Assembly: GCA_023935145.1 (NCBI GenBank)
Contig: CM043705.1
Location: 18,856,501 to 18,920,500 of the forward strand
DNA length: 64,000 bases
Direction of reading: 5' to 3'
DNA from: Bretschneidera sinensis
Lineage: Eukaryota; Streptophyta; Magnoliopsida; Brassicales; Akaniaceae
Shown: piece after piece, positions 32,295 through 44,300 of the stretch
How the letters are laid out: each line of letters opens with the position of its first letter
Numbering within the stretch: position 1 is the stretch's first letter
Program-made: the position numbers and the translations under genes
The notes under the pieces: generated by a model
Databases searched by the model: none
What the model was told of the DNA's origin: nothing
What the model saw: only the letters and a program-made list of their open reading frames with translations

Positions 32295-32847
32295 TGCTAT
32301 TGCCAAAAACAAGATGACGAAGATTCTCGATCTTTTATGACCTTCAATGGGGTGTCGTTTGAGGTCGGCTTGGATGGAAGAACCTTGAATTGAAATGTTT
32401 CATCTGAACTCTTCTTGTTTAGATACCTGCAAAAAAAGTCTTCTAGAGTCTTGTTATCCAGGAAGGACCCTCCGACGCTTAAGTGATCAGTAGATGTTTT
32501 CAAGAGAACTAGAATAATTTGCTTTGTTCCTCATGTGTTTCCTCATTGTACCTAAAGTTTTCTATGGTTTTTCCCCCTCTCTCTCTCTCTCTCTTGTATG
32601 TATATATCTTTCACCTTTTGCTTTGAAGATGTGAGTCTCTTTATATAGAAATTGGTGAGCTCTTTGTCTGGTCCTCTGAAGTGAGACACTATCGGGATGT
32701 GACTTCTAAGACTCAAGCCTCACCGAGAATGACCTTTGTTCGTAGGAAATGGCCTTTGCTTGGGTTATCATGTCAATGTGTCTGGAATTATGGAGCAGTT
32801 GGCCACGTGCTTGACTCTTATTGGATCGTATTATTTCGGTCACATCA
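32295..32847 (-). repeat. Solo LTR of a Tat-like element
   Basis: On minus it starts TGATGTGACCG, close to the TGATGTGGGC start of the LTR at 3517. It has a TATA box CTATATAAAGAG (about 32637-32648) and a U5 with CACTTAAGCGTCGGAG, then TTTTTGCAGGTATC. It ends TTTTTGGCAATAGCA, like TTTTTGGCATCAACA in the complete Tat element. No internal sequence adjoins it and the flanking 5-mers do not match, so the insertion is old or the ends are slightly misplaced. Confidence 0.65.
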
Positions 32848-33865
32848 CTAGCAGTTTTCAAAAATTATACATGAATTTAACAAATTATATATAATAGATC
32901 TGATGCTAAATTACTGGCTGATCAAATTCATTTTTACAAGAACTAGGAAACAAGAGAAAACATTGAAAAACATTTGGTTTCCCTATTCATGCCAATGTTG
33001 CTTGTTCATGGTGCCCTGCATGACACCCTACACCTAAAATAGAGACTACAGCGGTTGGGTCCACCCAAAATTGCTACAATTAACTTCGACGCTGACGCCG
33101 TGAGCTTGACCACATCCGATTGGTGGTGAGACTCTTTTAGCCTCAGGGTGGTGCCTGTGCTGTGCGACTGTTACAGTGAGCGTGAAACAGCTCACAGGGG
33201 CCGGTGAACTTTTAGTGTTTTTATGTTTCACGTTGAAATTTCTTGTGTTATCATGTTTGGACACTCCTCTGTTTTGTGTAGTAGTTTGGCCAACCTCGTA
33301 GATTATAGCATCTATACTTATGTTTCATTATTGATGACTATTTGAGTGCTTTGTTGAAAAATAAAATTAAAAGTCTTTTATTGTTTACATTTTGTGATAA
33401 AAAAAAACTATTTTTGTGATAAATATATATTTTTATGGTAAAATTCATAATAAAACGTATTTTTTTGATAATTTTTTTTATTATCAATATTTTTGTTTTC
33501 ATCACCATAAATATAAATTTACTTAAAAAATACCTTAGACACCACCTTCGATGTTGGTGCTTTCTTACGAAGGAGAAGCCCCTCAATACCCTGTTTAGAG
33601 AACATATTGCAATTCAGGATTTTGGAACATGCCGAAAAGACATTCCTTATCAATAATTTGAATGGTATATGAGAAACAACAATTTCCATTACCAAATGTT
33701 GGGCACATGCTCATAAAATGAGTAGTAAATAGCAAAAGTTTTTTAAAGGAAGAAAAGCAAAAGTTGAGGATATGTTATTTTTATTAAAGAATAATGACTA
33801 ACTAAGACATAATCAAGAATATTGGAAAATTATCAGAAAATGTTCTAAATTTACTTAGAATATTA
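32848..33865. other. Spacer with no supported gene
   Basis: AT-rich apart from a GC-richer patch at 33045-33200. A plus reading there (PPKIATINFD) faintly recalls a LINE RNase H start, but it is too short to call. Confidence 0.45.
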
Positions 33866-34090
33866 TGGTTAAAATATTATTTTAATCATTGAGGTTTGAC
33901 TCGTAATTCAATTGAGTCTATGATAGTTTCAAATTTTATAACTCCTTTGAGTTTTGGAAATTGATTCAATCTAGTTCCTAGCTGCCGTCAATCTTTCCAG
34001 GTCAAGAAACTAACGGAGCTGTCACGTGGCTAATTTTTGTCAGCCACTTGGACTAATGAAAAGGGGAAATTTCCTCTAAAATCTCACACT
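33866..34090 (-). repeat. Left member of a diverged inverted repeat pair around the CACTA element
   Basis: Read on minus, this segment aligns over about 230 bp with 48060-48305 on plus. Shared phrases include TTTTCATTAGTCCAAGTG, CAGCTCCGTTAGTTTCTTGAC, GACTCAATTGA and GTCAAACCTCAA. I estimate about 75% identity by eye. The pair could be long terminal inverted repeats of an old DNA element or two separate copies of a dispersed repeat. Confidence 0.65.
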
Positions 34091-34470
34091 TAGATGAGAT
34101 CAAAGTTGGGGATCGGATGATTAACAATTCAAGCTTAAAGACCAAACCAGTGGATTAACGGAAAAGGGTAGAGAAGATCCAGCTTTTAAAGTTTTTTTTT
34201 TTTAATATCATTAAGCCTCACTCTCTCTCTAGGATAACACTATGGAGAGAAGATGGAAGGGTTGTGTTGTCCAGGGGATAAATACCCAAAGGGAGTGAAT
34301 TGGATTTCTAAATAATTTTATACTTATCTGAAAATTTATCCAAAATTTTCCACTTTAAATGGCACAATGAAATTGTCTACCAGCAAATATGAATGTTATG
34401 TGCAAAGATAAGCTAGTAAATAGACATTTGAAATTGAAGCAGGAAGTGAATGATGAAATCACTAAACTAA
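34091..34470. other. Spacer between inverted repeat and CACTA end
   Basis: Nothing recognised apart from T- and CT-rich runs near 34193-34225. Confidence 0.5.
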
Positions 34471-34485
34471 CATTACAAGAGAATT

Positions 34486-34855
34486 GATATTTGTCGGTGC
34501 TTCAAAAAAACACCGCAATATATTAACTGTCGGCACTTCTTTTGTGGTGCTTTAAGGAAGCGCTGTAATATTCAAAGAACATATAACGGTGCTTCAAAGC
34601 GTCGTTATATGCCACTGTTATTACATATTGTGGCGCTTAAAAACACCACAACAAGCGTCGGTATGTGAAATGGGTTCGAGCATATTGCGACGCTTTTAAG
34701 CGCCGCAATATGCACGAAACCTATTTCATATACCGACGCTTTAAAGAGCATATTCTGGAAATGAGCATATTCTGGCGCTTTTAAACGCCGGTATATGCTC
34801 ATTTCATATTTCGGCGCTTTTAAGCACCAGAATATGCTAAAAATTTTCCACATAT
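34486..34855. repeat. 5' subterminal palindromic repeat block
   Basis: There are about ten variants of a motif combining GGCGCTTTTAAGCGCC-like palindromes with GCAATATGC, CAGAATATGC or GGTATATGC. In En/Spm elements such subterminal repeats are the TnpA binding sites, so that role is inferred here. Confidence 0.85.
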
Positions 34856-35322
34856 AAATAATGCAGCCTTTCTTTGCCGCCCCCATCTTTTTCTTTAATA
34901 TTTTCGTGCTCCAATAAACAAATCTGATATTCACTTAAACATAAAATACATAAATGCATGAATATTTACAATAAAATTTTTACAAGTCTTTAACTCGATT
35001 GTCTGAGGATATTAACACGTACTTTGCTTACAGAAAAAGATCTCGACTGATTCTCAACCCACCGGACTATTTATCTTGACTGCTACCTGAAATCATTGAA
35101 CAGTGAGGAGTGAGCTTCACAAGTTCAGCGAATTTAATTTACTGAAAGTATTCCAAATTCTATCAATAATCCTTTAATATTAAAATTTATTTTTCGCATA
35201 ACCTGATGACAACTTTCTACTATCAATCTCTTCTTCTCAATCATTGGTTCACCTTAAGACTATCAATTATTTCCTAATTACCTCGTAATGAGGTTCATAT
35301 CAAAAAGTCCATCATTTAGATA

Positions 35323-35584
35323 AGTCTTATCACTGTCTTTTTATATGAAACTCAACCTTTTATAATTAAATTCACAAAAAGTATCACATCTCAGCGTCTC
35401 GAAAATCTCATCATTATAGCTGTCTCTTTTTATGAGACCTAGCCATCTATAATTTAATTCACAATTAATATACCACAACTCAGCATCTAACACATCTCAT
35501 CATTATAGCTGTCTCTTTTTATGAGACCTAGCCATCTATAATTTAATTCACAATTAATATACCACATCTCAGCATTTCAAATAA
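35323..35584. repeat. 89-bp tandem repeat, three copies
   Basis: CTCATCATTATAGCTGTCTC begins copies at 35407 and 35496, which are nearly identical. A more diverged copy begins about 35323. It lies inside the solo LTR. Confidence 0.85.
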
Positions 35585-35669
35585 TGCAATGATAATTAAA
35601 ACAGATGCAGATGCATGAATGATTATGATGAGAACGTCTTCCCACCTGTCGACAGGTTATTATTATCTT

Positions 35670-35785
35670 AGACCGGCTACCCTCCTGGTTCTTTTATTCT
35701 CATCAGACCGGCTGCCTTCCCGGTTAATTCCAGCATATACCGGCTGTCACGGTTATTTCATTAGACCGGCTGCTTTCCCGGTTCT
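35670..35785. repeat. Short GACCGGCTGCCTTCCCGGTT repeat
   Basis: Four imperfect copies at about 35672, 35707, 35738 and 35764 share AGACCGGCTGCYYTCCCGGTT. Each copy is itself a near palindrome (ACCGG...CCGGT). It lies in the solo LTR and is markedly GC-rich against its surroundings. Confidence 0.75.
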
Positions 35786-37073
35786 TTCGGTTATATTATT
35801 TAATGCATATGTGCATGAACAATGATATGAAACAGTAATATAAACAGAAATGTAAAAACAATATAAAGATTCAAACCACTTAATTTGGCTATCCTAATTA
35901 TCCACAAGATTCTTCTCTTCCCAAATCACATCAAATAATCCATTAAAGTCTGTCCAGATCCACTAAATTTCATCTCAAATTGTCCATCAGAATTTGTCAA
36001 GACCCATTAAAATTCATCTTAAATCATCCATAAAAATTTAGCAAGATCCGCTAAAATTCATCTCGTCATAATTCGTGTTAAAACATCGGTATGTCTCATC
36101 AATAATTTATTTATTGCTTTTATTTTCAAGTCAACTTATAAATTCCAAAAATATTATTACTCACCGAGAAATATTTCTACATATCCAAATTTTCTATCAT
36201 TCCTATAAATCACTTTTTCATCTATCACTCAAACATACTTAAATAATTAAATTTAAGATTATCACTAAAATAATTGATTTTTCATTTAGACTACTTAAAG
36301 TAAATCCAACTCACCATGTAGCACTTAAAGCTACTTGTGGGCCACCTCTTTGCCTTTCCCGATCTTCCTTGAATTTTCTCCCGATTGTTGACTACCAACA
36401 CCTTATTACCTTCTGCTATTTTGATAGCTTCCCGAAATATTTTCGAAAATACCCTCAAAATTTTGTTCCTTCCACCTTTCTTTAAACTCCCAAGTGTTTT
36501 AAGAACACAGATGAAATATTTGGAACTAATAAAAAATTCTTTCGCGTTCCCTTCATAAATCTCTCGCACACATTATATAGGAGAGCTTGGCTGCAAATTT
36601 CAGCAGCTCCCTCCTTCAATCGTCTCCATGATTTGGAGGATTTAAAAAAATAAGACATGATTGCCTTACCAACATAATGATTCACCTTTGTTTTTCTTTT
36701 CTTTTCTTTACTTTACTTTTCCCCACTAACAACAGAAAAAAATAAAACCAAACATTCCACTTGAAATTGTTCTCTCGGTGGCAGCAAGTATGCTGCCCCG
36801 AGTTACTATTCCAAGTTGACTTTTTTTTTTTTTTTTTTTTTTGCTTTTCAACCTTGGTCTCCAGAAATCTTCATTCAGCCATTCAGGGATTTAACTCTTT
36901 GTCATATTGATAAAAATATACACTTACCCAACTTTTAAAATACGGATATTACATGCTTAGTATAACTTTTAGTATAACTTTTATGATTCAATAAACTTTT
37001 ATGATTTCAAAAATATTTCATTTATGACTTTTTTAACATAGTTTTAGGAAAGTTTATTGGTGTCATCTAAAAA

Positions 37074-40000
37074 CTAGATAAAAGTTGGATAGATAAACCG
37101 AGGTCGAGTAAAGCCTATATGGATGGTATTGCAAACTTCATTAGATTTGTGTGTCAGAAAGCTTGTGGTCGTGGTAGTATTGTTTGTCCATGTAGGAGAT
37201 GTGGTAATTGTTATTCATTCGAACCAGAAATTGTTTAAGAGCATCTATTGTATAATGGGTTTAGTCCAGGTTACACCAAGTGGGTTTTTTATGGGGAGAA
37301 AGTCTCTCGTATAGACCACACTCACACTAGTTCACACCCCACTAGTGTTCTAGGTGGCTTCATGGGACGAGATGACGTGTTGAGTTTGCTCCGAGGTGCC
37401 TTCGAGGTTACTTGTGAAAACCCAAACAATGAACTGTTAAGTTTAGAAATCGAAGTGGGATATTCAAATGAGCATGGTGAAGAGCAACAGGCTCATGGTG
37501 GGTTTGAGTTCAATAATTGTGGTGATCCTTCACACGTCCAACATCCGGTTCGTTTTACTATTAATGAGACGACTCAGTATTGCAATTTGATGAAAGATTA
37601 CGATATTGAACTTTATCCAGGTTGTCAGAATTTCACAAAGTTAAGTTTCATGTTATATCTACTACACCTCAAATGTTTGAATGGGTGGTCTGGTAAATCT
37701 CTGACTATGTTGCTTGAGTTTATCAACATGGCATTTTCGATGTGTGCTCTACTGCCATCAAATTATTATGAAACCATGAAGATTATCAAAGGATTGGGTC
37801 TTTGCTATGAGAAGATTCATGTTTGTCCTAATGACTGCTCACTGTATTGGGGTGAGCATGTGAACGATTAATTTTGTCATACGTGTGGCGTGCCATGGTG
37901 GGTTAAAAACAATGCTGATGATGAGGATCCGTTGAATGAGATGGATGGTCAATCGAAAAAGAAAAAGCCAGCTAAAGTATTGTGTTATTTTTTGCTAATA
38001 TCGGGATTGAAGAGGATATATATGTCATCTAAAACGGTTTCGCTGATGAGATGGCATGATAAAGATCGGACGTAGGATGGGATTTTAAGACCCCCAACGG
38101 ATGGATTAGACTGGAATGAATTTGATACTTTGTATCCCGATTTTGCAGCTGATCCTCGGAGTGTTAGGCTTGGCCTAGCTAGTGACGGGTTCAATCCCTT
38201 TCGAACAATGAGTTCAACTTATAGCACATGGCCCGTTCTTTTGGTCCTATACAACTTGCCACCGTGGCTTTGTATGAAGCAGACATCTTTCCTCCTTTCA
38301 ATGGTTATTCCTGGTGAGAAAAACCCCGGTAATGATATTGATATCTTTTTGCAGCCTTTAACGGAAGAGTTGAAACAATTATGGGATGGTGTTGATGCGT
38401 TTGATGCGTCCACCAATCAAAGCTTTAAGCTGCGCGCTTCTCTTCTTTGGACCATTAATGATTTTTCAGCCTATAAAAACTTATCTGGTTGAAACATAAA
38501 GGGGCGGGTTGCTTGTTCATGTTGTGGGGAATCTACACATTCTGTATGGTTAAAGCACGGGGGAAAGTTTTGCTATATGGGTCATCGTCGATGGTTAGCA
38601 GAAAACTATGAGTTTCGTTTTCAAAAGGATCAGTTTGATGGCACTATAGAGTTGGGATATGCTCCTGTTCCACCGCCTGGGCACGATGTTTTAAGATAAC
38701 TAGAGGGTGGGAACTACAGCTATGGTTAAACCTCGAAGCTTTCTAAGAAGAGGGCAAGAGAGGTTGTTGGTACCTCTATGGGGCAAGTGCTGGTGGATGA
38801 AGTTGATAATCTTTTTAAGGGTGTGGACGATTTCCTTGAAAATGTTGATAATGAGGATATTCCCATGGATGAGGGAGTTGTAGATACATTGTGGAAAAAA
38901 AGAAGCATTTTTTTTTAGTTACCATATTGGAAAGACAATCTATTGCGTCATAATTTAGATGTGATGCATATAGAGAAGACTGTATGTGATAATTTGATTG
39001 GAACATTATTGAATATAAATGGTAAGACTAAAGATAATAAGAAGGCACGTCGCGATCTCGAGGAAATTAGTATTAGGAAAGATCTCCATTTAGTTGTTCT
39101 TCCTAATGGAAATGATCACTCGCCTCCAACATGCTACACTATGTCCACGAAGGAAAAGTAAAATTTCTTGATATTTTTTGCAAATCTTAAAGTTCCTGAT
39201 GGGTATGCATCAAACATCTTGAGATGTGTCAACCTAAAGGATCGTAAGCTATTAAACTTAAAGAGTCATGACGGTCACATATTGATGCAAGAAATCCTTC
39301 TGATTGCCTTAAGAGCATCTTTGCCTAGATATGTTATAGTAGTTGTGTCTGAGTTATCATCATTTTTCAAAGCTTTATGCTCTAAAGCCCTTGATCCCCA
39401 TGAGCTTGACTTATTGGAGTCGTGTGTTGCTTTGACACTCTGCCATTTGGAGAAAATATTCCCCCCAGGTTTCTTTACCATTATGGTTCATCTTATCATT
39501 CACTTAGCCTCCGAGGCTAGACTTGGGGGTCTCGTACACTACAGGTGGATGCATCCTGTTGAGAGGTTAGATGTTCAAAGCTATTTTGTGCACTTTGTTT
39601 TTTTTTGTTATATATTGGATACTTAATTTATCTTTAATTTTTTGGCTTTGCAAGGTATTTAGTGCGCTTGAAATCTTATGTACGTAATAGAAGTCGACCC
39701 GAGGGGTCAATTGCTGAAAGGTACAATGGAGAAGAGTGTCTAACATATTGCTCCCAATACTTCAATGATGTAGAGACAAGATTCAACCGCCCCCAAAGGA
39801 ACAATGATACTATAAATTTTTCGGATGAATACATGTTTTCCTCTGGTGGACGGATAATGGTAAAGATTGTGAGTGTTGAGCTCGATGACATAAGCGCATC
39901 GTTATGTGTTGCTCCATAATGATAAACTTTCTGACCTTCGTAGGTTAGTATCAATAAAGGAACTTAATTAGTGATCATGTGTTTAAATTGAGTTTTTATT

Positions 40001-40825
40001 ATCTGTTGTTGTCACTATGATGGCTAACAGTTACATAAAAACATCAATTATTGCAGCGAATTTTTGGCTGCTTAAAGGCTAACTAATCATTCCAATCGAC
40101 CAATACAAAGTCTTGAACAAAAGTGGTTGGTTGAGAAATTTCCCTCATGGTTTATGAGACAAGTTAGGAATAATAACAAGAGTCTTCGAATGTTATAAGT
40201 GTTTTTCAATAAAACATTGAATGTTGTTGTCTCATATTAATTGTTGGAAAATGTTTAGGTGCCATGGATTGTGGATAACAATTATTCAGATGAACTAATT
40301 GCCTTTGCTCGAGGTCCGAATAATATTGTTAGGGGATTCAATGTATTCAACATCAACAGCTTTAAATTCCACACAAAGGAACGTGAGAGGTGTAGACGAT
40401 CTCTAAATTCAGGAGTTATGGTTGAAGCGGATGATAAAAGGTATTATGGTGTGCTCAACGATATCATCGAGTTGGATTACTATGGGACGTTTAAGATTGT
40501 GTTATTCCGTTGTGATTGGGTGGATATTAATTCACCTAGGGGTTTAAAGAAAGATGCAATTGGGTGCATTCTCGTGAACTTGAATAGGTTAATACACACT
40601 GGTCAGTTATTGAAGGATGACCCGTTTGTACTTTCATCTCAAGTGAAACAAGTGTTTTATGCGCAAGACACAACAATAAAGGAATGGTATCATGTTGTGA
40701 TTACAAAGCCAAGTGACCTATATGAAATGGGGGAAAAAACGCAGAAAGAGGACGATGACACTTATAATCAGTGCATGCCTTCTAATGTAGTGGTAGACGA
40801 TCAATTAGATTGTATATCAACTTAG
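37074..40825 (+). pseudogene. TnpD-type CACTA transposase (Tnp2 family)
   Basis: The start is at 37074 or nearby (DKSWIDKPRSSKAYMDG), the transposase-associated N-terminal domain with CPCRRC. The Tnp2 core follows: LLHLKCLNGWSGKS, CHTCG, GLASDGFNPF, STYSTWPV, MVIPGEKNPG and DVMHIEKTVCDN. A DUF4218-like part (39250-39660, MHPVER then RYLVRLKSYVRNR) is split by an 89-nt intron (39566-39654). A DUF4216-like part follows at 40259-40825 (YYGVLNDIIELDY). TnpD cuts the element ends. Stops at 37236, 37869, 38073, 38490, 38696 and 39159, all in one frame to 39565, plus a 1-nt shift near 39890 show it is dead. No normal ATG is seen at the start. Confidence 0.88.
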
Positions 40826-41315
40826 GCTAAGATGGACATTGACGAAGATACCAACTAGTTTTATGTGCATTTCCGTGTAATTATATTTGGATGTGTATTT
40901 ATGTGATGGACATGTGTGTCAACGAGTTTTGTAAGGTTTTATTGTAATCTATCGGGTTACTGTTGCTTTGTATCACACATAACAAGAGTCCTGAACTTTT
41001 TTGCGTACAGTTTGTGGAATGCTACTTTAGAATGTCGTAAATTTCTGTTTTGGTTGTATCATTGATTATTGCTTGTTCTTTAAATCCTATTTGAATCACT
41101 TATTTGTTCATTTGTTCTCAGGTATTCTGAAGTTATTGATTGCTGCATTTGCTGCGACCCCTTGACCATTCCTATCTTTCAGGTGTGGTTATTCTAATTC
41201 TTGTTAACTTTTAATGCATTATTGATAGTGTGAGATATAATCATTTTAATGTTTTATATATTCAGATTGCAAGATGTATAGGTAAAAAAATATCCCTTCA
41301 TCAGTTAGAGATAAC

Positions 41316-44300
41316 ATGTCAAACCAGTATGCAGCTGAGTCTTCACACCATCAAGAAGATATTCACCATGAGCATGAGTATCACTTTGATGATGATCATG
41401 ACTCGCAAAATGATTCTGAGACCGATTCAATAACAATGGGAAGTGATCACAAAGATAGTGAACAATACGAGATAATTGGTAATTTTTGTGTTATAATAGA
41501 TTCTCTCTATAACTAGTTTGATACCACATTGTTATACTAATTATAAAATTTATGTTTTCAATGTATAGATCATAAAGGGAGGGTGAGGAAGCAAACACGT
41601 GTCCTGAGAACCTCACAAGTGTGGTCCCTTGAACGTGGGGAAAAAATTGTGGTCCACTTCAATGCACGTCATCAACCTATTAAGAAAGGTGGCCAAATAT
41701 TAAGTAGCTGGTTGGGCAAGATTGCGAAGAGAGGGAACCTTTGTCCGCTTAATTACACGGATTGGAAGAAGGTCCCTTCTAGCTACAAGAAGGACCCTGT
41801 TATATTGATTCGAGTAAGTAACAATTTAATAACCATTGATTGCCTCCAATTTTTATTATTTTTTTTGTTTTTTGTATTCATGGTGTTGTACATGCATAAT
41901 CCCTAACACCAATAATGTTTATTTGACATCGATTTCCTTTCTTTGTGGTAAAAGAAGTTCCATTACCCTACGATTGAGGTGATAGACAACATTTTGTTGA
42001 GTATGATAGGGAAAAAATGGAGGGACTACCGATATGTGCTGAAAAGGGACTACGTGAGGAACAAAACAAAACAAAAAGTTTTGAGCAATGATGTTCCAAA
42101 AGGCGTAGATGAAGACCAGTGGAAGCAACTGGTGAACTACTGGTTCTCTGACTAGAGTGAGGTTGTTTTAAGATAATTATATTCATTTGGATTCTCATTG
42201 TTTATATTTTTCTAATAATGTCTGATTATTCAATTGGTTTATTATTGGTGTAGAAATATTCTACTATAGGGACAACGTCACATGAAAGACAACAATGTCC
42301 TCACACGTCCGGTTCAAAGAGTTTTGCTAGAAGACGGGATGACTATGTGAATTAATTTGCTTCATTCATCCAATCTTTCATTTGAGATGTAGTGTATTGA
42401 GTCACAATTTGAACTCTTTTCATACATGGTAGGAGATGACACATGTGAATGAGTCCGGATGCGTAGAGTTTTTTTGTTGAAACTCATAAACGCAAGGATG
42501 AAACTTTTATTGATGATGCATCACGACAATTTATGGTAAATTCACTATATATTTGATGATTTGGATATGATTTGTGTGTTTCTAACTTGTTAGAACAGTG
42601 AATAACTTTGTATCGAACTCTCCTTAAGTGGAAAAAAAAGGATAATTGAATGCCCTGGTTAGGAGTCATCTAATATGAGATAAGAGTACAAACTCTTTGC
42701 ACGTGTTAAAATTGAATTTGGATTGAATTTTAATATTTGTGAAGTATTAGAATTAAAATCACTTCTAAAATTGTTAACGGTGCCAACTCTTTGCACGTGT
42801 AAAAACTGTTTGGGCACAGACAAGTGTTGCTAATGGATATACATTAAAAAAAAAGTATTTATTTGAATAAAAAATATATTTCACATATTGTATGTTGTTG
42901 CAATAAAATGAAGTAAAAAAAAAAAACAAGATGATAAATACATGTCACAGAGCATAATTCCCAATGAGCTCAAATCCCAATGAGATCATTTGTGCTCAAA
43001 TTCCTCAGAATTATCCATTTTAAAAGTGTCTTTTACATTGAAATACTTCCTAAATAGATTGGAGAATTTAAAATGTCTCTTTTTGACAATTTGTTGGTTG
43101 GCTTAGGTACATGCACTTAGTTAGGCCTTAGTCCCATTAACATGCAACACTATTTTTTTTTTAATCTAAACCTTTTATTAGTCATCACTGATCTTGCCTT
43201 TACTAAAATGCACAAGTCTTGTTGATTTGTTCCCTCTCTTTTTCCCTTTTTACATACACACTGACGAACGTTTATGTTTACAAAAAATAGCTATCTTTTT
43301 AGTGATCCCATTTATTCAATTAAGTCTCATGGCTGGTCCTATAGGAGATTCTTGGTTAGTTATATTGGTCTAAATTTCTAATTTGCTCTTTGTTTTCAAA
43401 ATAGTTCCCGCATAATATTTTTTCCTTTTTTTTTCTTCTGTTTGGTTGCTGGTGAAAGTTGTAGAATAGAAATTGAATTTGGAAATTTTGAATCTTATAT
43501 TGTTTCAGAAGTAATATTGGTTTCCAAGGAGGTGAACACAAACTAAGCTAAATTGTTGCTCGAGTTCCTTTTGATCTATACTTGAAGAATCTAGATTATG
43601 GGTTTCTCGTTGGTCCTTAGATTTTTATCTGTAATTTTGATGGAATATCTTAGTTTTTCTGGTTTATTGAGGGAAATAATCTTCAGAATTAACTTGGGAC
43701 TACAGATTGAATTCTTTGTTTGTAATCTCCTTCTTGGTTTGTGCTAATTTGATCTATTTTGATTTGAAATGTTGGGTTTTATATTATCGCTTGAATTATG
43801 AACTTCTATGACAACATTGGGTCTTTTGGTGATTGCGTTTATTAAGATAATTAAGAGCAGTGCCTTACGCCCTTACCAGTTAGCAAAGTTCAATGTTGTG
43901 TCTTTTTTTAACTTTATAAAGCGAAAAGATTGAATAATTTGGTTGAATAAGAGAGCAAAAAAGGTAAATCTGGTAGTTAGGACTTTCTGTATTTTGATTT
44001 AATTACTTGTTGGAAGATGGAAGTCAAAGCATCCTAAATTGGGAAAGCATTTCAGAAACCTCATCCAAATCTTCAGTCATAAAAATCCTAATATAGAAAA
44101 TTGTGAAGAAAGAATTAGTCTCTTACAATTACATATATTAAAATTCTAAATTACATTCTTCTTCGCTGAGTTGCTTTATTATGAATGCTGTTCACAATTC
44201 TGTGGGGATCTTGGTGCTGATAGTTGTATTGATTAGTGACACATGTTTGGAGGATTGGCTTGCATTTAGTTGATAATGTATTACACTGGTGCCATATTGT

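Larger units (their letters stand above)
34940..36953 (-). repeat. Solo LTR of a Tekay/Del-type element inside the CACTA
   Basis: On minus it starts TGTAATATCC at 36953. Its later part aligns with the LTR at 49078-50970: both contain GAGCTTGTGAAGCTCACT-like text, TCAGGTAGCAG and TTGTAAATATTCATGCAT. The low-coordinate end is approximate, because the last 150-200 bp of the homologous LTR are not matched. It contains an 89-bp tandem repeat (35323-35584) and a GACCGGCTGCC repeat (35670-35785), listed separately. No internal sequence adjoins it. Confidence 0.75.

Noticed and set aside
33046..33264. 72-codon minus frame and a faint LINE RNase H reading on plus.
   Set aside because: Only a handful of residues resemble a LINE; too short to support a feature.
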